Source: Papaver somniferum (Eukaryota > Streptophyta > Magnoliopsida > Ranunculales > Papaveraceae). Taken from it: a stretch of 64,000 nucleotides of DNA. Both the position numbers and the translations under genes were made by a program. The stretch is from assembly GCF_003573695.1 (NCBI RefSeq), contig NC_039368.1, forward strand, positions 6,595,860-6,659,859. Reading direction: 5' to 3'. The first letter of the stretch is position 1, and each line of letters opens with the position of its first letter. Below, one piece after another: positions 44,925-56,640 of the stretch. Under the pieces are notes generated by a model. That model saw nothing but the letters and a program-made list of their open reading frames with translations. It ran no database searches and was not told where the DNA came from.

Positions 44925-47271
44925 TGAAAATGCGGGGGTCTAACAACCTCACCCAATATTTGGATTAGCAATCTGTATGGACTAACTCTAATATACTTTT
45001 TAAGAGAATCAAGCAAATAGAAATCTGCGAGTCTTTATTAAATACAAGAGATATAAACTTGGATGGTACCAAAGACTAATATCCAAGGATCAATCAACTT
45101 CCAATCAACAACCAAAGGTTGGATGTCACAACTGATCGATACAACGCACAACCTGTGATATTTCAATTATGTAACAAAATATAATGCAGAATAGAAATAA
45201 CACAGGCACCAGAAGTTTTGTTAACGAGGAAACCGCAAATGCAGAAAAACCCTGGGACCTAGTCCAGATTGAATACCACACTGTATTAAGCCGATACAGA
45301 CGCTAGCCTACTACAAACTAACTTCAGTCTGGACTGTAGTTGAACCCAAATCAATCTCACACCGATTCAAGGTACAGTTGCGCTCCTTACGTCTCTGATC
45401 TCAGCAGGATGCTAGGAACTTGATTCCCTTAGCTGATCTCACCCACAACCAAGAGTTTCTATGACCCAAAGTCAAAGACTTGAATAAACAAATCTGTATC
45501 ACACAGAAAAATCTACGATAATAGATAAATCTGTCTCCGACAGATAAACTTACGATTTTTGTTCCGTCTTTTGATAAAATCAAGGTAAACAGGAACCAAT
45601 CGATAACTCGGACTTATATTCCCGAAGAACAACCTAGAATTATAAATCACTTCACAATAATCTTAATCGTATGTTAGCGAAACAAGATATTGCGGAATCA
45701 CAAACGATGAGACGAAGATGTTTGTGATTTCTTTTTATCTTGCCCTATCGGAGATATAATCTCAAGCCAATCTTTCAATTTAACTCGTACGATAGAAATG
45801 GCAAAATCAGATCGCTCAACTACAAGAGAAGTAGTTTCGTCTGGCTTCACAATCCCAATGAAGTCTTTAATTCGTTAACCTACAGGGTCTCGAGAAGAAA
45901 CCTAAGGTTAAAGGAGAATTGACTCTAGCTAAACCAACTAGTATCACAAAGGAGGTGTGGGGATTAGTTTTTCCAATTGCTAGAGTTCTCCTTTATATAG
46001 TTTTCAAATCAGGGCTTGCAATCAATGTTAGCTTAGTAACAAAGCATTCAATTTTCACCGTTATATGTAAACATGATTAGATACAAGCTAATATCTTTCA
46101 ACCATTAGATCAAAACTTAGTTTGTCATACACAAATGAAATGTATTTCATTTAGGTTTGAGTAACCGTACCTAAACGTGTATACTTAGTTGGTTCACAAA
46201 TAGTTAACCAATGATTAGCCATATGAGCACTTTCAGATTAACCGTATTCATCTTCTTCGCAACTAGTTCAAATGACTTCAAAAGAACTAGTTGAAGACAC
46301 AATTGAAACAAAATCGGTTTGATTCATTTGAATCAATTCATGAACAATATAGACACGGTTTACAAAGATTGCATTCCTTTAATTTATTGTTTAAGTTCAT
46401 AAACTACCAATTTGAGAAAATAACCAGCTTGGGTACGCGTACCTTAGCAACCGGATTGAGTTGGTTTTGGTTTCCAAAATCAGCAGAATTTTTCGGGTAG
46501 AAAAGTTCCGCCAGTACGCGTACCTAAGGTGACTGGTTTACTAGTTTGCAAACTACAAACTCAACAGAATTTTCCGGGAGGAAAAGTTCCGCCAGTACGC
46601 GTACGGGTACCCGTACTCAACCTGTCTCCTTTACCAATTCCGTATGCACACATATACACACACTTGGTTTCCGGTACATGAATTTATACACTAATGTGCG
46701 AACACACTATAGATGCTTATATCCATATATGGTTACATAATCTCAACTCTACATTCCAATCATTGAAACATTCTTCTATAATGTTATAATAGTCGTTATT
46801 CGCAACTATCGTCATCAAAGAAATTTTCAAGAGATTGAAACGTCATCATGATTTTCGTCACGGGTAAAGATAAAAATGGTTAAAGTGAAATCTTACCAAC
46901 ACATATTTCGAGAAATAGATGGACGAGATAAACTCCGCTCGAAGTAGCAAATGTTTATGTATGAAAACTATCATACTTATACGACTTTTGTCTCAAGAGT
47001 AGGAGATAAAGTAGATATACTTTTGAGTGATAGATAAGTTCAAGTCTCCACATACCTTTTAGTCGGATGAAGTTCCACTGGTTCCTTGAGTAGTTCTTCG
47101 TCTTCGAAAGATGATCGCCGTGGAGTCTGGAGCTCAACTACACTTAACTATCCTAGTCCGAGACTTAGATATAAGTAGACTAGAAATCAAGACATATAGT
47201 TTTGACAACTAATTTGACAAACACGCTTGAGATAGCAACGCTTGCGAGTTCGACCGATCAATGCTCTAATA
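44925..47271 (-). repeat. LTR3 of the tandem copia structure (5'-most)
   Basis: 2,347 bp. It starts TATTAGAGCATTGATCGG on the minus strand (47271) and ends CATTTTCA (44925). It is shorter than LTR1/LTR2 because about 84 bp is missing near 45010, between two TCAA repeats. TATA box at 45999-45992; GTACGCGTAC copies at 46433, 46514 and 46595. Outer flank CCTTT (47272-47276), against CCTTA at the far end of the structure. Confidence 0.9.
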
Positions 47272-47276
47272 CCTTT

Positions 47277-48320
47277 AGCCTCATCAAAACCAAAAACTTC
47301 GTCGAAGAGTGTTCCTCTGGACTAGGATCTCCCCAAGGATCCACCGAAAACTTCATCGGTGAAGAACATATCTTCATATCCAACCCCTTCAACGCAGACT
47401 GCCCCATTTTCTCAAAAGCGAAAAAGGGCCTCTAGTATATATGTTACCTTCAAGAATATTTATCTCGCTGCATTCAAGGTGAGGCATGGTATTGAAAGGT
47501 TCGAAGTTCGTTTTTATGATAAGGGCGATGATCTTACATATGAGATGATACAAGATTGTAAATATGATTCTCAACATCTTCTGACTACTGTTGTTTCCCT
47601 TGAAGCGAGTTTGATGCTTCCATTGTATAAATGGAAGAATTCTTTTTATTACGATGTGCTGGATTGTCGTGGTGACGTTTCGGCTTCTAATACTCATTAA
47701 TGGCGATGTATGCGTGAGTGCTATCTTCGAAGCAAGGGTGAAACTTTGATGACATCCTACACTCCTGATCTTAAGCAGAAAAGATAGTATACTACTAAAC
47801 AATTTAATGCTAATTTCGCGGACTACGTTAATAGGAATAATCGCAAAAAAAATGGAGTATTAGTCTTCGTTAGATAAATTCTTTGTATGGTGAAGTTCGT
47901 ATTTTAAGCAAAGTGAGTGATACTAAGCTGAAGTACATTCCCGGTACTGAGCATTCTGGGCGTCCCAAGCCTTTTCCTCTCAAGGAGCGTTTACGTCGTG
48001 ATCATGACGTTGAGTGGCATCGTACTCCTATTGAAATCATCAGTACATGGGCTAATGGGTATATTCCTACGCATAAGATCAATCTACGTACTGCTCTTCC
48101 AAAACATTATGGTGTATATGTTTCCTGTACCTTGAACTTTGCTGGAATCAAGTTTGACTACTGGATTAAGGTATTACTCGGATTTGGTGTTACTATGTGT
48201 TTGTTCCTTTTCCTCTTGCGTTATTTGTTTCTTATTCATCTGTACTTAGTGTCTTTCAAGATGATAGTGAGGAAGATAGTTCTGAAACTGTCCTTCCTTC
48301 GAAGGGTAAAGCTGCTGTCA
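47277..48320 (+). pseudogene. Degenerate transposon-type gene, 5' part
   Basis: Successive open segments in shifting frames. 47359-47785 includes SIYVTFKNIYLAAFKVRHG, FEVRFYDKGDDLTYEM, LEASLMLPLYKWKNSFYYDV and, after a TAA at 47698, WRCMRECYLRSKGETL. 47883-48180 includes KLKYIPGTEHSGRPKPFPL and WANGYIPTHKINLRTALP. A further segment YVFVPFPLALFVSYSSVLSV...GKAAVK runs to a GT near 48320. The pattern (short aromatic domain followed downstream by long coiled coils) recalls plant putative gypsy-type transposon proteins, but I cannot name the family with certainty. Several stops and frameshifts show decay. Confidence 0.45.
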
Positions 48321-49812
48321 AGGTACGATTTGATATGAGATCATATGTGTATGTTGCCCCATAAATCAGAGTTTGACATGTAGTCTTTGCAAGTTTCACC
48401 ACACCATTTTTTTGGTATTAGCAACGACTTCCTGCAATTACAAATGGGAATTGCAACAGCAGCCAACCGTTGTGAAATGTGTCGTTGCATTTTTTGCAAT
48501 AGCTCTTAAGCCGTTGCGAAATTTTTTTCGCAACGGCTTTCAGTTCACCTAACTGTTTTTTTCCTTCTTTGCAACTGTTTAAACCGTTGAGAAAATAGTT
48601 AGCAACTGCTCTCTGTTGTTGTTATATTTTTTGTAGAAACTGTCTCGCATCAGTTGCGAAATTTAGAACCAAAAAAACTTAGAACGGCTTCTTTTAGCCG
48701 GACCGGGCTTTATTATCCTGGTTCAGAGTTTGGCAACTGTCTTCATCCGTTGCTAAAATTTTGTAACAGGAAAAATAAAGTCAAGTCAATCTTCTGTTGA
48801 CCTAGTCAAGACTTCCCTACAACATTTTCAGGCCAAAATTCAGGCCAATTTCACTGAAAAAATATAAGCATTACTAAAAGAGATGTCAAGTCCGCATTGA
48901 ACAAAAAAGTCTTCTATTACTAATAAAAAAATTCATATTACTAGCATAAAGGTTCAGTAAACATTTCTTAAGTTTCTAAAAAATGGTAAGTACAATAAAA
49001 AAACTGTCTTTAAGTTTATATATGATGACTGTAATTGTAAAAAATATGAGGACAAGGACCTTAATCAAGGTTTTTCTTTAGCAGACCTAGCTGGGAACCA
49101 AGCTCAATCACATGCTATTTTGATGGAATTCTCCCAACATTGGTGGTCTTTGTGGCAAAACAGATGCGAGTAGAAGGATGTTTATTCCCAAGGATCTGTG
49201 CACAGTATGCAAACATCAGAACCAAAAATGAACAAAGATAGTAAGCACACAGTGTAAATGAAAACTGTATATACCTAATTGCAGCTACAATTTTGAGCAA
49301 AAAGCCAACAACATTTCAACACCAATGACTTCCTGCAGAAACAATATACACAAAGTTAAGGTATGTATACTAATAAAGATGAAGTATGAAAGAAAAAATA
49401 TACACAAGTTAAGATTTAGGATGATGGATTCCAAATGTAGTCTATCCATATAAATTTAGTATCATCAGACTATATTTTTTGGTATGGGATTCTACTAATT
49501 CATTTTGATGGACACATTACATCTATGAGCACTCTATGAGACACATAGGTTCCTTGAATGAACGGATGAATCATCACTACATACCCTACTCTTTACAGGT
49601 GAGTTACAAGAGGAAGTACATGATAAATTACACAGGATCAAGTGAGAAACGTTTTACGAAGTTTTTGGGAATGGATTTTGTGCTTCCACCCGGAACCATG
49701 ATACCTGGATCACTTTCGTTGTTCCTATTGCTACTGGATGTGGGTAGAGTCTAATTTGTACCTTAGTTGGGTATACATATATAAGAACGAGGATCAGAAG
49801 TTTATACCTGAT

Positions 49813-49935
49813 CTACTCATTAACTGAGCCACACAAAGCATTGGCAATAGCCCATGCATCTTCCTTCTTGGTCTCAAACTTTGCTTGCCGGAGAAGATGC
49901 AATACAGGTCTAATGATATTAGCTTCAATAACAGC
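49813..49935 (-). pseudogene. Captured importin-alpha ARM-repeat exon fragment
   Basis: After an AG acceptor (GTAACAG) the minus strand reads AVIEANIIRPVLHLLRQAKF, then ETKKEDAWAIANALCGSVNE and a TAG stop at 49815-49813. This matches the importin-alpha armadillo pattern (VIEANII.PLV.LL..AEF..KKEAAWAI.NA..GG). In importin-alpha the ARM array binds nuclear localisation signals. Only about 40 residues remain, so this is a captured fragment and not a working gene. Confidence 0.7.
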
Positions 49936-50387
49936 CTGTTACATATACATGTGTCAATTTAAGTTTCATGATACTAAATGTATATACCGATTCTAAATGT
50001 ATAAATGTACATATTATATGCACATGAATATTTAATCTCGAATTTAACATGATAATTGTTGAACATTTTCAAAATAAAAAAACAAATTAGTGTTATATAT
50101 ACAAGCATAAATTAACAAGTAACCATAAAAGCCTTTGGCATTCATATATGCATGACGAATATATCTTGAAAATGTCAAACTGGTTAAACCAGATACAAGA
50201 GTAACACAGTGACTTGACATGTATCTGATCAACATTTCAGGCAGTCATATTTGAGATGGACCAATAGGTTTCTCTCAGAAGTTATACACAAAATACAAGT
50301 AACAGATCAGTTCAGATTTACTACTGGTCAAGGACAAGGTACAAGCAGGTACAAGCAGTATCCACCTTGACTAGATGTTCCAGCAAA

Positions 50388-50523
50388 CCAATTCACATGG
50401 CTTGCAGAGCATAACGATGGTGATGCATCATTGTTGCCGCCTGAGCACTTCGCCACTTCCCATCTTGCTCATTTGCATTTGTCGCTCATGGGCTAGTAAG
50501 TTGTACGCTACACCACGAGCACT
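50388..50523 (-). pseudogene. Unrecognised exon-like fragment
   Basis: Behind a TTTGCAG acceptor the minus strand reads ARGVAYNLLAHERQMQMSKM, then GSGEVLRRQQ and a stop. It is flanked by intron-like T-rich DNA. Parent gene not recognised. It shares orientation with the importin-alpha and ALY-like fragments on either side. Confidence 0.35.
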
Positions 50524-50694
50524 GCAAATACACAACTCCATTGGTCAGAGATTCTAGTGAATCAAAGAAGTATAAAATGAAATAGATTAATCTCACCAGT
50601 AAAATCAGTGAAAGAGACCTAGTATTCTTTACCATTTAAATCGTTCCATGGGACGACGGACTAACCTAAATAGGCTCTGGGGAAATATAAACTG

Positions 50695-50789
50695 AAGGTC
50701 ATTCGCAGAGTGTTAACGAATTCCTATTTACAACTTTTGGACTCCAGTCGAGCCCAAAATCATTAGCGGTGACTGCACCTTGAGCTTCC
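50695..50789 (-). pseudogene. Unrecognised exon-like fragment
   Basis: After a TATTTCAG acceptor the minus strand reads EAQGAVTANDFGLDWSPKVV, NRNSLTLCE and then a stop. Parent gene not recognised. Confidence 0.3.
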
Positions 50790-50900
50790 TGAAATAAAGA
50801 AAAATGTTGAATGTAACACCTACAAAAAAAAACCCAACAACAAACATTCACATAATGAAAACCATCATAAAAACATTACTCTGCAGATCAAGAAAATTAC

Positions 50901-50999
50901 TTTGATATCCTCATCTGAAACACCATCATCCAAATTAGATACAAAAATCTTGTTACTCCAAGTATCCACTACCAGCAGCAGCATAAATATCATATACAT
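50901..50999 (-). pseudogene. Captured ALY/THO4 RRM exon fragment
   Basis: The minus strand reads DTWSNKIFVSNLDDGVSDED then IK, followed by a GTAATT donor at 50900. It resembles the start of the RRM in ALY/REF (THO complex subunit 4) proteins, where GTKLYISNLDYGVSNEDIK is typical: RNP2-like IFVSNL and DGVSDEDIK are visible. ALY proteins are nuclear mRNA-export adaptors. Only the first strand-helix part remains. The upstream part (MYMIFMLLLVVD) looks unrelated or frameshifted. Confidence 0.6.
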
Positions 51000-52397
51000 C
51001 CCTCCGGCCTGCATTTCTAACAAAAATCATCAATTCGAACTACATAAGTAGGACACAATACACTATTATGCTTACAAAACAAAGTTGATGATACATGAGG
51101 CCTGCATAATATTTTTTAGAAAATTAAACAAACCCATCATACTCGAGACTAGTGATTCAGGAATTACATCGAACATTTTTTTGCATGCACAAGCTGGTAG
51201 TGTTGCTGTGAAACCTACCTGGAGGTACTCTTTTATAGCTTTCCATTTCCCTACAAATTAAACATAAGAATATATATTTATTTATTACCACTGGCAGCAA
51301 ACTCTCGGCTCAAACAACCCTCAATGGTAACAGTTGAACAAACCTACATCTACAAAACTCATTCAGTCTCTCAAACCAACAGCACCAAATCCAGCTTCAG
51401 TAAAAGCACCAGACTCCTATCTTCCATGTAATAACCAGGGTGGCCCATATCATCATATCCATCACAGCCTCTAATCCACACCAACATTACAGCTGCAGCT
51501 ACTCCACTATGCTTAGCCATTGCACCACCACCTGTAGCTCACACCAAATAGAAACTGAACTTGTACCCAATATTCTTGCCAACACTCTCTAGGTCAATTC
51601 AAAACTTCATAATAACCCACTCATCATCTCAACCACCACATTGCCTCAGCTCCATAGTAGCACCACAATCAGTTCCATTACCAGCATTGGAGATGCAACT
51701 TAATCGAGCTCAACCTCCCTAGAACTCAAAAACAATAACCAATACCTTCTCCATCTATGCCAACACCGGCTTACCATTAAACCCATCTCCAATATTCCTT
51801 TCCCCGACTTTCTGCATCTCTTCTTATCTATTTCATCTCAAAAATCACTCAAATCAGCTTCCTGTCAAACGCAACACCCATTCAATCTCAGTGAAACAAA
51901 AAAAAAGTTCCTTAGAAACCCACAACCCCTATAAACCAGTGAACAAAAAAATCTATCAAATCCCTAGATCTGTAGTCATAAATAAATTTAAAATCATGAA
52001 TCAAATTAAACAACCTCACGTGAACTATGCAAAAAAAAAGTTTCACACATTCATAATTATTGACCATCAATCATGAATATAAAAACAAATTAGATAGATA
52101 TGATGAAAAAAATAAAAACCAACGAAGATGTTAATGATGATAAATAAGAAAAGAGTAAGAAATCGCAAGAGTTTGAGTACGGGGAGGAGGATTAGGAGGT
52201 AGATAAGGGACTGGTTTCTGGAATGGAAAGAGTGAAATGAGATAGAAAGAAAAAAACTAGGGTTATAAGGTGTTACCTTGCACATGGTTGGTTCGCACAC
52301 CTGCAATTCTGGTGTTACCTTGTACACGGTTGTACAACACATGTGGTTTTCTCAGCCGTTGCGAATTGCAACAGAGCCAAAAAATTTGCAACTCGAG
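51000..52397. other. Rest of the CACTA-like interior
   Basis: No protein-like ORF was recognised. The stretch 51300-51800 is rich in CCA/CAC/ACC triplets and could be non-coding. The segment 52260-52397 repeats GGTAACACC and CGCACACCTGCAATTC phrases and then reaches the right subterminal repeats. Confidence 0.3.
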
Positions 52398-53122
52398 TGA
52401 AGGCATCAAAATCATTGTCACTCTGCACAACAGCAGCATGGGAAGAAACATTGATAAGACCCTTCTTCTTCAATCATTTATATGTCTCATCATCGTCGCT
52501 CTGCATTACAGTTCGAATGTAGTTAGAATCTTCGCCTTCAGAAAAGTATTGCATGCAGCGGCTTCATTTCCTTTCTTCTCTCGAGCAGCTAGAACATCAG
52601 AATCCTCGCCTTCGAAACTATCCTATTCTTCATCAACCTTTTCCTCGTCACCTTTAGCCTCCAATTCCCGGTTATCGTTAGGAGAAAACAGATTGAAATC
52701 TAAGGGTATCCCCATAGCAGCGGCCATGTCAGAATGAGAGCCAGAAACAAATCCCTTACCAAAAGAGAATTCAACATTCGACACTTGAAAATATTCAATG
52801 GACACATCCAGGGACTGAGGATTAACACCACCATCCGTAGGTTGAGACCCTAGATTCCCTTACTCCTTACTAAGAGGGGAAGGTGTGTGCTCAGAACAAA
52901 TTGCGTGCATATCATCATGACCACCAAGATATCTCTCTTCTTCGGTTTCTGAGTTACGATCCAGCGTAGTCTTAATCCTTTCTTCTCGAATATCTCCATC
53001 CTCATCATCTTCGTCCTCAACATCATCGTCCTCCAACACCGGACTATTAACCTCAGGAATTTCCACTTGTTCGCCCTCAGCGGTAGAAGATTCAAGAGGG
53101 GTTATCTTTTGTCTCTTCTAAA
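52398..53122 (-). pseudogene. Acidic ORF fragment on the minus strand
   Basis: From about 53116 the minus strand reads KRQKITPLESSTAEGEQVEI, then a very acidic EDDDVEDEDDEDGD stretch, and YLGGHDDMHAICSEHTPSPL before a stop at about 52860. After the stop it continues SIEYFQVSNVEFSFGKGFVS, DMAAAMGIPLDFNLFSPNDN and a DEEKVDEE block. The next segments need a frame change (YFSEGEDSNYIRTVMQSDDD). At least two stops and one frameshift. It is bounded on both sides by CACTA-like terminal repeats, so it may be another captured or transposon-encoded fragment. Family not recognised. Confidence 0.4.
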
Positions 53123-53125
53123 CAC

Positions 53126-53262
53126 TACACCATTTTTCCGGATTAGCAACAAAATTTTGCAACAGCTCTTAGGCAGTTGCGAATTCTCAACTGATTTTGC
53201 AACGGCTGTAAAATTTGCAACAGCTTATCACAATTGCGAAATTTGTAACCACAAGCAGTAAG
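53126..53262 (+). repeat. Short CACTA-like terminal fragment
   Basis: It starts CACTACACCATTTTTCCGG, nearly the same as the left end at 48397, and is followed by TTGCAACAGCTC, GTTGCGAA and GCAACGGCTG repeats. No inverted right end was found, so it is a remnant or one end of a rearranged element. Confidence 0.5.
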
Positions 53263-54873
53263 CGTATGTAAGTCTCGTCGCATGATAATGTACATGATGT
53301 ATGGCAACATGTTCAAGATACTCCCGTTCCTGCCGACTTCAGAGTTACTCCTCCATCTTTCTCCATAGATGAGATGATGGCCATCACTGATAGGCAAGTG
53401 TACGGATTTCCTCAACATTGCATTCTTGAGGTAAGAGTGATTTTTGGTTTCGCCCTGTCTTTTATCATTTGTATGCGTTCTAAATTTCCGTTGTTATTAT
53501 TCGTAGTTGGACAATAGTCAGCACTGCACGCATTCTCTTTATCAATTTGCCAAAGCGTTCAAGTTGGAGGAAAAACTCCGCCAAAGGGATGATGATCTCC
53601 AAACTGCTCAATTAACTGTTAGAGAGAGGGATCATGAGATATCATCATTGAAAGAGTAGTTGAATGAGAAACAGCAAACCAACCAGGATGAAGATGAGCT
53701 TCGCAAAGAGATTGCTACTCTTCGTCAAGACTTGGATAACGCCCGCACTGATGCTTCTTCTTCGGGTGCCACTTCTAAAGGTTCGTCCTATACCTTTCTT
53801 CATGTATTCGTTTTTAGTGTTCTTTCTGAGTTACCCCCTGTCTCCATCGGAGACGTCAGAGAGTTAGAATGGCTTCAGAAGGAACAAATGCGGCAAGCTT
53901 CGCGGATCAAAGATTTGTTAGTGAAGGTCATAGATTTATCAAATAGGTGGAACTCTCGATTTGATGAGTATAAACGACTAGTGGAAGGTTTTGGGAAACA
54001 ACGAGAGTAATTGGTTGAGATGCAAAATTTGGAGGAGTGTTCTTCTCAAACAGTTTGATGGTACGATGAGTTGTACTCGTCAGTCTCTTGCAGAGTCTCG
54101 TGACATGGCTTCTCGGTTGGAGGCTGAGGTGGAAGATTGAAAAATAGAACTTCGGGAATCCCGGTCCTTTTATGAACCCGATGTTTAAAATTATGTCCAA
54201 CGACTTGTGCGTGAAAGGGATGAGTCAATAGATCAAGTTCATTCCCCAATAATGCTTTAACTGCTTCTCGTGATGACGTTGTACTTTAGTTGAGTCAGAA
54301 AGAGATCTTGATATTAATACGTACAAGTTGCAAAAGGGGATCGAGGGGATCACCAACGAAGTTAATCATCTTCAACATTTAGATTTCATGGAGCATGTAT
54401 AGTTGGATTAATACAAACTTGATATTAGAAATTGTCATCTCAACTATGAAAAACTCTCCAGTGAATATGATTTTCTTGACGATGCCAGAGACGTCGTTGT
54501 AAATGAATTAGAAGTAGTTTCGGCTGATGTCGAAGGTAGAGATTTGTTTGTCGTGTGTAGTTCTTCTTCTTTACCTGACTCTTCTTATGGTTTTTGCAGA
54601 TATCGAGGGACATCTTTGCGCTGCAAATGACAAACTTGAAAAGGATCAATATGAGTTAGTCACACAGAAAGGAGAAACCAAGTACTTTGAGGGGATGGCT
54701 GGTTCTCTCAATGTGCGCATCAAGAAGTCTACGAAGGAGGCGGAACAGTTGAAGTCTGTACTGAAACAATCTGAGTTCAAGCTTGCTGTCATTACCGTCA
54801 TGGCTCGTCGTCAACTAGCCCAGGAAGTTAACAAGACGCTTACTCAGGTGGAGCAGGGTCTCTTGAGAGATTG
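53263..54873 (+). pseudogene. Degenerate transposon-type gene, coiled-coil 3' part
   Basis: Exon-like blocks with GT-AG borders. About 53263-53430 reads VTPPSFSIDEMMAITDRQVY...CILE, then GTAAGA. 53507-54010, after a TTCGTAG acceptor, encodes a heptad-rich coiled coil (KAFKLEEKLRQRDDDLQTAQ; TAG at 53657; DELRKEIATLRQDLDNARTD; RELEWLQKEQMRQASRIKDL). About 54290-54535 reads DLDINTYKLQKGIEG with two stops, ending at a GTAGAG donor. 54600-54873, after TTTTTGCAG, reads DIEGHLCAANDKLEKDQYEL...RRQLAQEVNKTLTQVEQGLL and stops. Long coiled coils downstream of the 47.3-48.3 kb segment fit one split gene of the plant gypsy-type transposon class. Inference only; several stops make it non-functional. Confidence 0.45.
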
Positions 54874-55780
54874 ATCCAATGAAGATACAATCGTCATCAT
54901 GTTCCTTATCCTCTTGTTACATCGTCTGGACCTTCGTCTGGTGGGAGAGTTCCTTCGAATCAGAAGGAGCGTCGTGACGAGTATCTTGGAGAAGAGCCTT
55001 CCGGCCAGAAGTAGGCACCTTTTTGTTATTATCAAATTTGTTATAGGTCTTTGATCATTGCTGATTACTTAGCTTTGCGCTATTTTTTGTATCTTTATTG
55101 TAATTTCATGTACTTCCGAGGTGTGTAATCAACTTATTTTTATGGATCATCAACTTTTGGTATATACGATGTTGGATTCTCCCTGCAATATGTTTTTTGT
55201 TTATTTAATAGAAAATAAAGTTGCATGAGTGTTTGATTACCAATCACGAAGGTTTGTACCTTTCGTTATTATTTGAGGTCGTGGCACCCTGTTGGTCAAT
55301 TCTGGGCCAGAGGGATACCAAATGGTAGGGGCCTTAAGAACTCCCGGAAACGTGGTGTAAAATTTGAATATTTATAGATACCCGTTCCGCTGAGCTTTCA
55401 TATTGGGTATCTTTTTCTGCTGGAAGCATTCTTTCCTGGTCATACATTTACAGACACAGATAGGGGAGTCCGGAGAGATTGCATGCAAGTGCTTTCTCCA
55501 ATATAGAAACAACAGGCGGTGCATTCCCTAGTCCTTGTTATTGTTGTAATTGATGTGAAGATGGTGAATAACAAAACATTTCCAATTTGATTGATAGTTG
55601 AGGTTTGCTATTCCTCTGCCAGAGATAAAAACATGTTGAGCCGCTGTGCTCCCTTCTTCTTATGGTGTTTCTTGACGCAGGTGGAATGATGCAATGCTTA
55701 TGGATAGTAAGGCTTGAGGTATGTTTCGTTCCATGGGTGTCTCGGGACTTCTCCTTTCAAGTTGCGTAGGTAGTATGATC
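54874..55780. other. Unassigned stretch
   Basis: No protein-like ORF. The first part looks like a 3' UTR with T-rich tracts. 55260-55480 contains GGGCCAGAGGGATACC and ATTTATAGATACCCG and could be old retrotransposon sequence. Confidence 0.3.
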
Positions 55781-55794
55781 CTTTTCCCGCGACA

Positions 55795-56640
55795 TCATGA
55801 ATTGTGTACGGTCCTCCCCATATTGGAGCGAATTTTCCCCATTTCTTCTCCCGTTGGTATGGTGGGATGGTACGGAGTACATACTGCCCTTCTACAAAAT
55901 TCTGAAGTATGTCTTTTTTTTTGTACCCTTGATAATCTCCATTGATAATTTTTCATTCTTTGTAGTGCGGTCTCTCTTCTTTCTTCGAGATCGTCTAACC
56001 TTTCCAGCATCATGTCCTTCCTGAGATTCTTTTCCCAAGACTCCGTCTTCGTTGTTAGCAAGATTTGCTCTGTTGGTATGACTGCTTCCGCACCATAAGT
56101 GGGAAAGAAGGGAGATTCGCTTGTTGTTGATCGCCTGGTGGTTCGGTATGCCCACAAAGTGTTATGAGGGTAGATTTGTTAATAGCGACGGTCTTGTTTA
56201 TCTCTTAAGACTGTCTGTCCATTACTCTGAGGGAAAATGGGGGTAGATTTATTATTTCGTATTTTGAAGGTGTTGAAGAGCATAACAATGTTTCTCCCTT
56301 ATAGTTGTTTTCCATTGTCCGAAATGATTACTGCGGGTATGCCTAACCTGCATATGATGTTCTGGAAAATGAAGGTGAACACATCTACGTCTCTGATCCT
56401 TGCTAGGGCTTCAACCCATTTGCTGAAGTAGTCTGTGGCAACGATCAATAAGCGCCTTTTTCTCGTTCCTTCTACCATCGGTCCCATAATGTCAACTCCC
56501 CACTTTGATAATGGCTATGGGCTACCGAAAAAGTTTAGCTTTGTTGCGTGGATCCTTTTGGTAAAACATTGGCATTCTTCATATCACTTCGTGAGCTTGG
56601 AAGCGTCCTGGATCATCTGTGGACCAGTGTAGTCAATCTC
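55795..56640 (-). pseudogene. Ty3/gypsy integrase remnant
   Basis: The minus strand gives the integrase zinc-region end (TGPQMIQDASKL...YEECQCFTKRIHATKL), the first catalytic Asp in KWGVDIMGPMVEG, then DYFSKWVEALARI, LGIPAVIISDNGKQL with the second Asp and a TAA. The region expected to carry the catalytic Glu reads PQSNGQTVLRDK, so the Glu codon (normally QAE) is lost. It continues LWAYRTTRRSTTSESPFFPT, YGAEAVIP and LDDLEERRETALQRMKNYQW. Frame changes and stops break it. RT and gag are not present nearby, and it lies opposite in strand to the coiled-coil gene. Confidence 0.85.

Larger units (their letters stand above)
48397..52397. mobile_element. CACTA-like insertion carrying host gene fragments
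   Basis: The left end CACCACACCATTTTTTTGG opens a subterminal region (48397-48780) packed with GTTGCGAAAT, GCAACGGCT and TTGCAACAG repeats in both orientations. The same phrases recur near 52350-52397, ending TTGCAACTCGAGTG. Such subterminal repeats and a C-A-C-x-A start fit CACTA, but the ends are imperfect and the 3-bp target duplication is not confirmed. The interior holds no transposase. It holds minus-strand exon-like blocks with GT/AG borders from at least two host genes. Confidence 0.45.

Noticed and set aside
52067..52342. Hydrophobic 91-codon minus-strand ORF
   Set aside because: Reads as AT-rich low-complexity leucine/isoleucine text with no family resemblance and no conserved flanking signals.
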